A stretch of DNA of 64,000 nt from Thiomicrospira cyclica ALM1 (GTDB lineage Bacteria; Pseudomonadota; Gammaproteobacteria; Thiomicrospirales; Thiomicrospiraceae): assembly GCF_000214825.1 (NCBI RefSeq), contig NC_015581.1, forward strand, positions 682,001-746,000. The letters are read 5' to 3'. Position numbers and translations under genes: made by a program. The notes below the pieces were generated by a model, which searched no databases, was not told where the DNA came from, and saw only the letters and a list, made by a program, of their open reading frames with translations. This document shows, piece after piece, positions 55,235 through 64,000 of the stretch. Position 1 is the stretch's first letter. Each line of letters opens with the position of its first letter.

Positions 55235-56548
55235 ATGAAGAAGCGTCTGATAAGGCCTTTATTGACCATTACCTTACTTGTTCCTGCACTGGTTCCAACA
55301 AAACTTTATGCTGAAACCTTACCGAACCCTTTTACGCTAGATGATGCCATGAGTTGGTCGATAATCGCCAACCCAGGTCTAGTACGTCAGCAAGCGCTTC
55401 AACAATTTAATCAAGCAGAACAATCAGCCGTGATTGCACAGCAGGGTGTTAATTTGGCTTTTATTGGCCGCCTTGGTCAGCGTGAGTTTTTGGATGAGCG
55501 CCAAGATTATAATTTAGCCGCGCTGCAATTGACGGCGCCTATTTATGATTTTGGTCGTACGCAAGCGCAATTAGCGGCGCTGTCGACGGCGTCCTCTGCT
55601 AATGAACAGCTTTTTCATTATCATACTTTGCACTATCGTTTTGAGCTGATGCAGGGGGTTTTCAATATTATGCTTGCTGACTTAAATTATCGAGTGCAAA
55701 ACGAAGCCATGGCGATTGCCTTTGTGACTTTGGATAAAGTAGAGGAAGACTTCGCACTGGAGCGCGTATCGGAGCGAAAATTACGTGAATCTCAGCGCGA
55801 TTATCAGGCTGCTTTTTTAGCGCGTCAGCAAGCGCAGTTAATGATGCGTCAAGCAAGAATGCAATTAGGTAATGCGTTAGGGCTTGGTGCTACAGTGGTT
55901 CCGCGCGTGGATGTTCCAAGTGAAATCCGCTTGCCGGCACAGCTTGATAGTTTGGATGTTTACCAGCAACGTTTAGAAGAAAATAATCCATTGTTACGCG
56001 CTTTGGCATTGAATGCGGCGGCAGAACAACAGCGGGTCGATTTTGCTAGATTGGGTAGTAAGCCAATGATAAATGCTGATGCAAAAGTGGGGCAATTATC
56101 AAGCTATCCGCGCATGCGAGAAGGTCGCTGGGAGGCGAGTATAGGTATTGAGGTACCGCTTTATGATCGCGGTCTAACTCGTGCCGGTGTTGAAAAAGCT
56201 ATGTCAAAAGCAGCCATAGCACAAGCTGAGGTTGAATTTGAAGCGCAGCGTTTACGTAATCACTTAACTCAGTTGTATTTTGAATTAAGTTTGCTCGGGG
56301 TTGAAGAACAAGCTTTGGTAGCTAAACAGAATTTTGCCAGCGTAAATTTAGATTTTGCACGAGCTATGTACGAAAATGAGTTGCAGACTGATTTTGGCAA
56401 TGCGATGGTCGAAATTTCGCAAGCTGATTATGATCAGCTCGCGTTCCGATTCCGGCAAATACTGTTATGGGCACAATTAAATCTTCTGCTTGGTGCTGAT
56501 GAATTATTAAATTTTGATGGATTGATGAGGGAGTCGGCAAATGATTAG
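55235..56548 (+). CDS. TolC-family outer membrane channel protein
   Basis: A 437-residue outer-membrane efflux protein. A signal peptide ends near residue 26 (KLYAET). Two long coiled-coil repeats typical of TolC follow: LTAPIYDFGRTQAQLAALSTA near 95-115 and the matching IEVPLYDRGLTRAGVEKAMSKA near 301-322. The ATG at 55235 has GAGGG 8 nt upstream. It overlaps the next gene, a membrane-fusion protein, by eight bases. No inner-membrane transporter follows. Confidence 0.85.
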   Translation: MKKRLIRPLLTITLLVPALVPTKLYAETLPNPFTLDDAMSWSIIANPGLVRQQALQQFNQAEQSAVIAQQGVNLAFIGRLGQREFLDERQDYNLAALQLTAPIYDFGRTQAQLAALSTASSANEQLFHYHTLHYRFELMQGVFNIMLADLNYRVQNEAMAIAFVTLDKVEEDFALERVSERKLRESQRDYQAAFLARQQAQLMMRQARMQLGNALGLGATVVPRVDVPSEIRLPAQLDSLDVYQQRLEENNPLLRALALNAAAEQQRVDFARLGSKPMINADAKVGQLSSYPRMREGRWEASIGIEVPLYDRGLTRAGVEKAMSKAAIAQAEVEFEAQRLRNHLTQLYFELSLLGVEEQALVAKQNFASVNLDFARAMYENELQTDFGNAMVEISQADYDQLAFRFRQILLWAQLNLLLGADELLNFDGLMRESAND

Positions 56549-57080
56549 ATCGACCAATAACGTTTACCTTGGCGTTGCCGCCGTGTTTTTAGTGCTGCTG
56601 CAGTTGGCAATGGTCATGCCAGCCCAAGCTCAAACGCAAACTTTAAAAATAGGCGCGCTCGTGTCTGGACAAGTGATGCAGGTTTTGAAGCAAGAGGATG
56701 CGCAAGTTTCACAAGGTGAGGTCATTATGGTTATTGATGACCGAATCTTTAAGGCTCGCTTAAAGGCTTTAGAGGCTGAACGTAATAGCGCCGCTGCGAT
56801 ATTTGCTGACGCTGAAATTGAGATGGCCAATATTGAAGACTTATTTGATCGTACCGTTATTGCCCAACGACCTTACCAGCAAGCACAGCGCGATTTTGCG
56901 GTGGCTAAGGCCAATTTAGCCTTGGCGGAAGCAAATCTTGCTGCGCACCAGGCCTGGTTAGATTACTATCATATTAGAGCCCCAAGAAACGGTGTTATAA
57001 AATCCTTAGCGGTCCAGCAAGGATCGACAGTATTTAAAGAAAATCAGCTGTTATTCGAATTGGAGGTTGGTGTTGAATAA
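56541..57080 (+). CDS. Short membrane-fusion (HlyD-like) adaptor protein
   Basis: A 179-residue periplasmic adaptor. A signal peptide (residues about 10-31, ending at AQAQ) is followed by a lipoyl half-motif (GALVSGQVMQVLKQEDAQVSQGEVIMVID, residues 38-66). A helical hairpin (about 70-140) and the second lipoyl half (YYHIRAPRNGVIKSLAVQQGSTVFKENQLLFEL near 148-176) complete it. The beta-barrel and membrane-proximal domains of typical 300-400-residue adaptors are missing. Confidence 0.8.
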   Translation: MIRSTNNVYLGVAAVFLVLLQLAMVMPAQAQTQTLKIGALVSGQVMQVLKQEDAQVSQGEVIMVIDDRIFKARLKALEAERNSAAAIFADAEIEMANIEDLFDRTVIAQRPYQQAQRDFAVAKANLALAEANLAAHQAWLDYYHIRAPRNGVIKSLAVQQGSTVFKENQLLFELEVGVE

Positions 57081-57324
57081 GTTGCAGTATTGGCGTTTAG
57101 CGGTGCATTTGATTTTTAAAACCCAGCATTTCGGGGTAAATAATCAATGGTGGTCACGTTATCCTTCCGCTATTGGTTGGACTTGGTCGCAACGGATGAT
57201 TGGTGTTTTAACCATTATGCCGATAGTGAGAAATTATCAGTCTTTGAAGGTCCGTAGCCGCATTGGCTGGATGCCAGATGCTGAAGCTACGGCTTTATTT
57301 GGTAAGGACCCGCATTTTAAATAA
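57073..57324 (+). CDS. Unknown 83-aa protein, last gene of the TolC/adaptor run
   Basis: A small basic, tryptophan-rich protein (WWSRYPSAIGWTWSQRMIGVLTIM) with one amphipathic or weakly hydrophobic stretch; no family is recognised. The start is ambiguous: TTG 57067, GTG 57070 and TTG 57073 follow GGAGG (57062-57066), and 57073 has the best spacing. It overlaps the adaptor gene end by eight bases, suggesting coupling. Confidence 0.55.
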   Translation: MNKLQYWRLAVHLIFKTQHFGVNNQWWSRYPSAIGWTWSQRMIGVLTIMPIVRNYQSLKVRSRIGWMPDAEATALFGKDPHFK

Positions 57325-57370
57325 TCATTTAAACAATCACTATGCAGCGGGTTTGTTCGGGTAGTTGGGT

Positions 57371-59086
57371 TTATTTGCCAATTTGAGCCATCAAAAATGT
57401 CATGAAATCTTTTTCAGCAATATTTTGTGGCTCGGCATCACGACGATGCTTGTACTCAATCAACTGTTGATCTAAACCGCGTTCTCCAATCACGATGCGG
57501 TGCGGAATGCCAATGAGTTCCATGTCATTAAACATCACGCCGGGTCGCTCGTTGCGATCATCTAACAACACGCTAATACCTTGTTGTTGCAAGTCGCTAT
57601 AGAGTTGTTCTACGGCTTTCGCAACTCGGGGTGATTTATGCATTTGCATGGGCACAATACAAACTTGGAAGGGCGCAATCGCATCAGGCCAAATAATGCC
57701 TTTGTCATCATGGTTCTGTTCGATAGCCGCCGCCACAACTCGCGTTACCCCAATACCATAACAACCCATTTCTAGAATCTGTGCCCGGCTGTTTTCATTT
57801 AGAACGTTGGCGTTTAGCGCTTTGGAATATTTGTCGCCTAATTGAAAAATATGGCCGACTTCTATACCGCGTTTAATTTGAATAACGCCCTGTCCATCAG
57901 GGCTTGGATCACCTTCAACAACATTGCGAATATCCGCAACCAGGCCTGCTGCTACATCGCGATCCCAGTTCACGCCGGTTAGATGGTACCCGGTTTTATT
58001 TGCGCCACAAACAAAGTCGGCACAATGTGCTGCCGAGCGGTCAACAATCAGCGGAATACTTAAGCCAACGGGGCCAATAGAGCCTGCATCGCAACCACAA
58101 ACCTGCGTAATTTGTTCGGCTGTTGCAAAGGTAAGTGGGCTAGCAACTAAGGGGTGTTTTTCAGCCTTGATGTCATTCACTTCATGGTCGCCCCGTAATA
58201 CTAAGGCTACAACGGGGTTTTCAGCATTGGCGCCCAAAACTAACAGTGTTTTTAGCGTTTGGTTAGCTGATACGGCTAAAAATTGACAGACTTCTTCAAT
58301 GCTATGGATATTCGGGGTGGCAACTTCCGTTAGTGGTTGTGATGGGCTCGGGCGTGGCTTGCTCGGTGCTACCGCTTCCGCCAGTTCCACGTTGGCCGCA
58401 AAGTCGCTAAGAGTTGAAAAGGCAATCGCATCTTCACCAGAATCAGCCAAAACATGAAACTCATGTGAGCCATCACCGCCAATTGAGCCGGTGTCCGCTT
58501 GTACAGCACGGAAATCAAGACCGATGCGTTCAAAAATACGATGGTAGGCGGCATACATAATTTGATAGGTTTGCTCCAAACACTCGCGATTAAGGTGAAA
58601 TGAATAGGCATCCTTCATAATAAATTCGCGAGAACGCATGACGCCAAAACGTGGCCGGATTTCATCACGAAACTTGGTCTGAATTTGGTAGTAATTAGCC
58701 GGTAGCTGTTTGTAACTTCTAACTTCCTTGCGGACAAGGTCGGTAATCACTTCTTCGTGCGTTGGACCAAGGCAAAAATCCCGTTGATGACGATCGTTAA
58801 TACGGAGTAACTCGGGACCGTATTGTTGCCAGCGCCCTGATTCTTGCCAAAGTTCCGCCGGTTGTACCACGGGCATTAGCACTTCTTGAGCGCCAGCTTG
58901 ATTCATTTCATCGCGAATAATTTGTTCGACATTTCGAAGTACTCGTACACCCAATGGTAGCCAGGTATATAGGCCACCGGCTAAGCGACGGATCATGCCG
59001 GCGCGAATCATAAGTTGATGGCTAATGACTTCGGCATCGGCTGGTGTTTCGCGTGTGGTAGCTAAAAGTAGTTGGGATGTTTTCAT
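57371..59086 (-). CDS. proS: Prolyl-tRNA synthetase
   Basis: A 571-residue class II synthetase of the bacterial type. Seen are motif 1 and 2 ([63 protein letters not shown]) and motif 3 ([18 protein letters not shown] near 440-457). The YbaK-like editing insertion lies between residues about 225 and 395 and contains [27 protein letters not shown]. The C-terminal anticodon-binding domain covers the last 100 residues. Confidence 0.94.
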   Translation of the reverse strand: MKTSQLLLATTRETPADAEVISHQLMIRAGMIRRLAGGLYTWLPLGVRVLRNVEQIIRDEMNQAGAQEVLMPVVQPAELWQESGRWQQYGPELLRINDRHQRDFCLGPTHEEVITDLVRKEVRSYKQLPANYYQIQTKFRDEIRPRFGVMRSREFIMKDAYSFHLNRECLEQTYQIMYAAYHRIFERIGLDFRAVQADTGSIGGDGSHEFHVLADSGEDAIAFSTLSDFAANVELAEAVAPSKPRPSPSQPLTEVATPNIHSIEEVCQFLAVSANQTLKTLLVLGANAENPVVALVLRGDHEVNDIKAEKHPLVASPLTFATAEQITQVCGCDAGSIGPVGLSIPLIVDRSAAHCADFVCGANKTGYHLTGVNWDRDVAAGLVADIRNVVEGDPSPDGQGVIQIKRGIEVGHIFQLGDKYSKALNANVLNENSRAQILEMGCYGIGVTRVVAAAIEQNHDDKGIIWPDAIAPFQVCIVPMQMHKSPRVAKAVEQLYSDLQQQGISVLLDDRNERPGVMFNDMELIGIPHRIVIGERGLDQQLIEYKHRRDAEPQNIAEKDFMTFLMAQIGK

Positions 59087-59230
59087 GGTGTTTTGCTGTG
59101 CGAATTAAAAATGATGATTCTAGCATAGTGAATAAAGTTAAAACTGCGCTAATTGTGAGTTTGGGTTTATGTCAAAGTTGTTTTGGGTAAAATGGCAGTG
59201 TTTTTATTAACTCTATAAAGGACGCTGACT

Positions 59231-59863
59231 ATGCCATCATCTATATTGTCAGGCTCGCAGCTGTTTTTAGCCTCTGGTTCACCGCGGCGGTTAGCTTTGT
59301 TGGAGCAGTTGGGGCTTGCTGTTACGGTTGTAGAGGCACCAGTTGAGGAAGTGGCGTTGCCCAAAGAATCACCGCGTTCTTTTGTGATGCGTATGGCCAT
59401 TGAAAAAGCCTTGGCAGGCTACAACAAGGTTTCGGGTCATGATATCTGGGTGGTTGGCGCGGATACACTGGTTATGCAGGATGGGGATGTGTTTGGAAAG
59501 CCTAGAAACCATCAACAAGCGAAAGATTTTTTGCATAAGCTGGCTGGATCTTCTCATAAGGTTTTGTCTGCTGTTGCGATTGTTCATCAGGGTGAGGTGT
59601 TATCTGATTTAAGTGAAACCATGGTGAGTTTTGCAAATTTAGACAGTCAGCAAATAGACAATTATCTAGCCACCGATGAGTGGCGGGGTAAGGCGGGTGG
59701 TTATGCCATTCAAGGTAAGGCCGCGCAGTTTATATGTCATATTGACGGCAGTTATTCAGGTGTCATGGGTTTGCCGCTCTATGAAACCTCAGCATTGTTA
59801 GCAGAATTAGGCTTTACAGTGCTCCAACCTACTTCATTAAATAATAAAGAACAAAAATCATGA
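59231..59863 (+). CDS. maf: Maf-family nucleotide pyrophosphatase
   Basis: A 210-residue nucleoside triphosphate pyrophosphatase of the Maf/YhdE family, which removes modified or non-canonical nucleotides. Signature elements are LFLASGSPRRLALLEQLG near 11-28, VVGADTLVMQDGDVFGKPRN near 74-93, and the KAGGYAIQGKAAQFICHIDGSYSGVMGLPLYET run near 154-186. AAGGACG lies before the ATG. The stop overlaps the ATG of rng by four bases; maf-rng pairing is common. Confidence 0.9.
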   Translation: MPSSILSGSQLFLASGSPRRLALLEQLGLAVTVVEAPVEEVALPKESPRSFVMRMAIEKALAGYNKVSGHDIWVVGADTLVMQDGDVFGKPRNHQQAKDFLHKLAGSSHKVLSAVAIVHQGEVLSDLSETMVSFANLDSQQIDNYLATDEWRGKAGGYAIQGKAAQFICHIDGSYSGVMGLPLYETSALLAELGFTVLQPTSLNNKEQKS

Positions 59864-61332
59864 ATGATGAACAAAAAGTCCTAGTTAACATTACGCCAAA
59901 TGAAACTCGTGTGGCATGGTTGGAAAATGGCGTTCTGCAGGAAATTTGGGTTGAGCGCAATAAAAAGCGCGGCTTGGTGGGTAATATTTACCTAGGGCGG
60001 ATCGACCGTGTATTGCCTGGTATGCAGGCTGCATTTGTCGATATTGGCTTGGCGCGTGCAGCATTTTTGCATGTGTCCGATGTTACCCAGGGTTTGATTA
60101 GTCAACGCAGTCCGGAGGACCCTGAAGATATAGGTCGCCTTTTATTTGAGGGTCAGCGTGTGTTAGTGCAAGTGGTAAAAGATCCGCTCGGCACCAAGGG
60201 TGCACGTGTGACCATGCAGGTATCCATTGCATCACGATTGCTGGTATATATGCCAGATGAGCAAGGTATTGGTGTTTCGCAAAAAATTGATGCCTCGGTT
60301 GAGCGCGAACGCCTCCGTGAAGTTATAAAGTTAATTCCTGAAGCCTCGTCATCGTCGGGTGGTTTTATCGTTAGAACGGTGGCAGAAGGTGCTGACTTTC
60401 ATGAGCTGCGTGCTGATGTGTTATTTCTGCAAAAATTATGGGAGCAAGCGAGTCAAAAGGTGGGCGAGTCAAAAAAACCGCGTCTACTTTATGAAGACTT
60501 GCCACTTTATTTGCGCATCCTACGAGATGTTCCCAATGATGGAATTGAAAAAATTCGTGTCGATTCAGCGGAAACCTTTCAGAAGATGAAAGTTTTTGCC
60601 AAGATGTACTCTTTAGAGGTGACAGATAAGATTGGGCACTACAAGGGTGATCGCCCTATTTTCGACTTATATAATATAGAAGAAGAGATTCAAACGGCAT
60701 TAGAAAAAAAAGTCATGCTCAAATCAGGTGGTTATCTGATTATTGATCAAACTGAAGCGATGACTACAATTGATGTTAATACCGGGGGCTTTGTTGGGCA
60801 TAAGAATCTAGAGGAAACGATCTATCGTACTAATCTTGAAGCAACGCAAGCAATAGCGCGACAAGTGCGTTTACGTAATCTGGGCGGTATTATTATTCTC
60901 GATCTCATTGACATGGAGGATGATGAGCATAAGCGCCATGTTTATGAAAGCTTGCAGAAAGCATTAACTCTAGATAGAGTCAAAACAACTATCAGTGAAA
61001 TATCTCGACTGGGTCTGATTGAAATGACGCGAAAGCGAACACGCGAATCACTTGAGCGGACACTATGCGAACCTTGTCCTATGTGCCATGGGCGCGGGGT
61101 TGTTAAGACAGCTGAGACGGTTGGTTATGAAATTTTTCGAGAGATTACTCGTATGGATAAGTCGTTTAATGCCGAGCGTTATCGTGTAATAGCAGCTGAG
61201 AGCGTTGTGGGTAGAATCCTTGATGAAGAGTCAGATGCTGTTGCCGCATTGGAGGCTTTTTTGGGAAAAACTATCAAGTTTCAAGCAGAAAGCAGTTATC
61301 CACCCGAATATTTTGATGTGGTTATGATGTAA
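59860..61332 (+). CDS. rng: Ribonuclease G
   Basis: A 490-residue endoribonuclease of the RNase E/G family that matures the 16S rRNA 5' end. The S1 domain spans residues about 38-128 (GNIYLGRIDRVLPGMQAAFVDIGLARAAFLH). Catalytic aspartates lie in TTIDVNTGGFVG near 302-313 and IILDLIDMEDDEHK near 345-358. The zinc-link CEPCPMC lies near 404-410. The length fits RNase G rather than the longer RNase E. It directly precedes the rRNA operon whose 16S it would process. Confidence 0.92.
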   Translation: MNDEQKVLVNITPNETRVAWLENGVLQEIWVERNKKRGLVGNIYLGRIDRVLPGMQAAFVDIGLARAAFLHVSDVTQGLISQRSPEDPEDIGRLLFEGQRVLVQVVKDPLGTKGARVTMQVSIASRLLVYMPDEQGIGVSQKIDASVERERLREVIKLIPEASSSSGGFIVRTVAEGADFHELRADVLFLQKLWEQASQKVGESKKPRLLYEDLPLYLRILRDVPNDGIEKIRVDSAETFQKMKVFAKMYSLEVTDKIGHYKGDRPIFDLYNIEEEIQTALEKKVMLKSGGYLIIDQTEAMTTIDVNTGGFVGHKNLEETIYRTNLEATQAIARQVRLRNLGGIIILDLIDMEDDEHKRHVYESLQKALTLDRVKTTISEISRLGLIEMTRKRTRESLERTLCEPCPMCHGRGVVKTAETVGYEIFREITRMDKSFNAERYRVIAAESVVGRILDEESDAVAALEAFLGKTIKFQAESSYPPEYFDVVMM

Positions 61333-61743
61333 GTGTGTATAAAACTGTGGATAACAATTGAAAAGGTTGTTGATTAAAAATAAAACGAAAAAACTCTAAA
61401 AAAGACTTGCAAGGAAGTTGGGAGTCTGTAGAATACGCCTCACTTCGAAGCGATGCGCCAAGAAGGGAAGAAACAAGCGGTTTGAGTGAAAAGATTTTGA
61501 AAATAAATATTGACACTAAAGCGCGGGCCTGGATATAATAGCGGGCTTCCAAACAACAAATTGTTGTGCTGGAAAACGAATAAGACGTTCTTTAAAAATC
61601 AGGTAATTCAGAGATAATTTATGTGGAAGTGTCTAGATGAGCTGACCGCAAAAATTAACTCGAAACGACAATGTAAGTATAGGTAGAGGTAACTCTTCCA
61701 TGTTTCTTTGTCAATTCCGAGTGTTATAAAAATGTTCAAGATT
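61333..61743 (+). promoter_or_regulatory. rRNA operon promoter and leader
   Basis: A near-consensus promoter: TTGACA at 61510-61515 and TATAAT at 61534-61539 with an 18-bp spacer, preceded by an AT-rich stretch (61475-61509) resembling an UP element. A GC-rich discriminator (GCGGGC) follows, typical of stringently controlled rRNA promoters. GTTCTTTAAAAA near 61587 resembles the boxA antitermination site. The 180 bp after rng show no clear terminator. Confidence 0.75.
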
Positions 61744-63284
<1,541 letters not shown>

Positions 63285-63376
63285 AGACGAAGCGGCAGTA
63301 AGTTTAGGCGCTTTCACATAAATTGTCTCTGAATTACGAAAGAACGGCCTGGGTGCGCTCAGGTTAAAGAGGACCT

Positions 63377-63453
<77 letters not shown>

Positions 63454-63456
63454 CAT

Positions 63457-63532
63457 GGGGTTATAGCTCAGCTGGGAGAGCGCCTGCCTTGCACGCAGGA
63501 GGTCGGCGGTTCGATCCCGCCTAACTCCACCA
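63457..63532 (+). tRNA. tRNA-Ala (TGC)
   Basis: A 76-nt cloverleaf with acceptor GGGGTTA/TAACTCC, anticodon TGC within CTTGCAC, T-loop GTTCGATCC and an encoded CCA. It lies three bases after tRNA-Ile. Confidence 0.96.
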
Positions 63533-63919
63533 ATAAACACCGCTCATGGTGTTTTGGTTGATGAAAATTAGCTAAGAAACTATGAGCGGTTTTTATTGTT
63601 ATTAGAGAAGATGAAAGTCTTTTGTAGTGACATGAAGTCGAAGTTCTTTAAAAATTAGGAAAAGATCTCTTCAAAAGAGAAGGTTAGTGCGCGTTGATGA
63701 GACGGCATTAACCCGGTGAGTGTGACCTCCAATCATGCTCACCAAACTTAGGTAACATGTATCTTGATGAGCAATCTCAAGCGAACATGTCAGCGAAGAA
63801 TCTTAATTGCGTTGTGCACTCAAAGAGGGTGCCTTGATTGAGTTTTTAGAGATAGGAATTCAACACAAAAGGTCAAGGTCAACGAGTTAGTTTACTAATA
63901 AGTTATTTTTGAGTTGTAT
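63533..63919 (+). other. tRNA-Ala to 23S spacer with terminator-like hairpins and second boxA
   Basis: No gene is seen. Two mutually exclusive hairpins start right after tRNA-Ala: AACACC/GGTGTT (63536-63553) and ACCGCTCAT/ATGAGCGGT (63539-63590), the latter followed by a T-rich run. A second boxA-like GTTCTTTAAAAATTAGG lies near 63640. The region before 23S would hold the processing stem. Confidence 0.55.
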
Positions 63920-64000
63920 AGTTAAGTGATTAAGCGTACACGGTGGATGCCTAGGCGGTAGAAGGCGATGAAAGACGTGATAGCCTGCGAAAAGCTCCGG
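63920..64000 (+). rRNA. rrl: 23S ribosomal RNA, 5' end (continues beyond window)
   Basis: The sequence from AGTTAAGTGATTAAGCG through GTACACGGTGGATGCC and GGCGATGAAAGACGTG matches the universal 5' end of 23S rRNA. Only the first 81 nt or so are inside the window. Confidence 0.95.

Larger units (their letters stand above)
86..57949. repeat. Dispersed palindrome CAGGCCTG, 30 copies
   Basis: Thirty exact copies were counted by eye, most extended to ACCAGGCCTGGT or AGCAGGCCTGCT. About one would be expected by chance in 64 kb. They lie in genes of both orientations and in three intergenic positions (10185, 10206, 36954). First bases: 86, 5397, 5577, 5670, 10185, 10206, 12203, 14897, 18352, 21598, 24914, 25923, 26745, 27978, 28130, 28305, 30170, 32365, 33467, 36954, 38757, 39472, 40760, 41606, 41849, 44048, 46592, 51398, 56949, 57942. 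Confidence 0.85.

Overview
The window looks like a chromosome of a gammaproteobacterium close to Thiomicrospira (Piscirickettsiaceae). Support is the 16S rRNA gene at the right end, the rnfABCDGE-nth order, hda, DUF2066, DUF3087, DUF3108 and DUF1841 genes, and a moderate G+C background. The genus is inferred from gene content and 16S appearance, not from a database comparison.

Left third (1-22.95 kb): a defence and genomic-conflict island. It holds the 3' part of a type I restriction hsdR with a downstream YgjP-type metallopeptidase. Next comes a cluster with a WYL-domain regulator, a Sir2 deacetylase, a tandem AAA+ ATPase, a DUF4143 ATPase, two unknown genes and an N-formylglutamate amidohydrolase. 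An AT-rich block with a predicted exported PD-(D/E)XK nuclease is embedded in it. A HEPN protein, a Cas4-like/DUF2779 nuclease and McrBC follow. Relics are common: an IS3 OrfA fragment, a solitary copy of the same IS end, a WYL-gene fragment, a deleted amidohydrolase copy and other fragments.

The main discovery candidate is a set of six near-identical inverted repeats (GCGACA-N5-TGTCGC type) at 3021, 4837, 5726, 10165, 13823 and 16069. Five lie 49-112 bp upstream of start codons in this cluster, including the WYL regulator's own. This suggests a local, autoregulated WYL regulon joining Sir2, a tandem AAA+ ATPase and several unknown proteins. The sixth copy is an orphan. It is identical over 19 bp to the copy at 10165, and the two bracket the AT-rich block.

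Middle (22.95-50 kb): mostly housekeeping genes. These are dnaQ, a SlyD-like isomerase, hrpA, a phosphohexomutase, small conserved genes, an ADP-ribosylglycohydrolase-like protein, B12 genes (btuF, an adenosyltransferase and a riboswitch-controlled btuB), hicAB, nth, the Rnf complex, metG, apbC and dcd. A broken yaeQ lies near hicAB.

Right (50-64 kb): purN and purM diverge from a co-directional run (DUF2066, hda, two thioredoxin-like proteins, a TolC-like protein, a short membrane-fusion protein, one unknown). Then come proS, maf-rng and an rRNA operon (16S, tRNA-Ile, tRNA-Ala, start of 23S).

Across the whole window the palindrome CAGGCCTG occurs 30 times by my count, against about one expected. 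It lies in genes on both strands and in a few intergenic hairpins.
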